From JAQVUB01 sp033809415 (lineage in GTDB: Bacteria; Verrucomicrobiota; Lentisphaeria; Oligosphaerales; Oligosphaeraceae), in NCBI GenBank assembly GCA_033809415.1, contig JAPXLT010000322.1:1-5244 (forward strand): DNA of 5,244 nucleotides, given 5' to 3'. The position numbers and the translations under genes are program-made. Each line of letters starts with the position of its first letter. Within the stretch, counting starts at the first letter, position 1. Shown one piece after another: positions 5,158-5,244 of this stretch. The notes under the pieces were generated by a model that searched no databases, had not been told where the DNA came from, and saw only the letters and a list, made by a program, of their open reading frames with translations.

Positions 5158-5244
5158 TATGTCGCGCCCTTACAGGGCTTTGCCGATGGTGTGATCCCTG
5201 ACCCAGGGCGTTGCCCTGGGCTGGTATGTCGCGCCCCTTCAGGG
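5158..5244. repeat. Hairpin-rich dispersed repeat element, cut by window end
   Basis: A 20-bp sequence, TATGTCGCGCCCTTACAGGG (5158-5177), recurs at 5225-5244 with two mismatches. Between them is a perfect hairpin, CCCAGGGC (5202-5209), loop GTT, GCCCTGGG (5213-5220). The first unit itself folds (GCCCT-TAC-AGGGC, 5166-5178). I recall very similar 'cagggcgttgccctgggctggtatgtc'-like sequences as multi-copy elements in several bacterial phyla, but cannot verify this here. The element continues past the window, so its full extent is unknown. Confidence 0.65.

Overview
This window looks like ordinary chromosomal DNA from a bacterium, most likely a metagenome or draft assembly. It holds five intact genes and an unusual amount of short repeated DNA between them. 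The source is tentatively a PVC-type anaerobe (Lentisphaerota/Kiritimatiellota-like). That rests on my recollection that heptamer runs, CCGTCCG arrays and GCCGGC palindromes litter intergenic DNA in such genomes, and on the phenylacetate-CoA ligase plus ACT protein pair seen in many anaerobes. No gene here fixes the taxonomy.

Left part (1-1697, + strand): a heptamer repeat, a CPBP-family intramembrane protease (79-834), a 122-bp spacer with a perfect 10-bp inverted repeat over a candidate promoter, then a complete radC-family gene (957-1697).

Middle part (1720-3164, - strand): a 10-TM DMT/EamA-type transporter lies downstream of a tandem ACT-domain protein and converges on radC with only 22 bp between stop codons. 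The ACT gene has a strong Shine-Dalgarno and probably its own promoter.

Assembly join (3324-3358): ten Ns are followed directly by 25 bases identical to the 3' end of the Illumina Nextera Read 1 transposase adapter. This is sequencing artefact, so the true length and content between the ACT gene and paaK are unknown.

Right part (3359-5244): paaK (3594-4892, - strand) is bracketed by repeats. On its 3' side are a GC-rich hairpin, one copy of a 20-bp direct repeat and a seven-unit 11-bp tandem array. On its 5' side are a three-unit 9-bp array enclosed by a 7-bp inverted repeat, a second heptamer run, the second copy of the 20-bp repeat, and a hairpin-rich element cut by the window end.

Functional picture: PaaK activates phenylacetate-type acids to CoA thioesters (or runs in reverse), and the ACT protein is its usual small partner, presumably sensing an aromatic amino acid. 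The transporter downstream of ACT could move a related metabolite, but that is inference. The protease and RadC appear to be unrelated housekeeping genes. I found no phage, CRISPR, toxin-antitoxin, defence or biosynthetic system.
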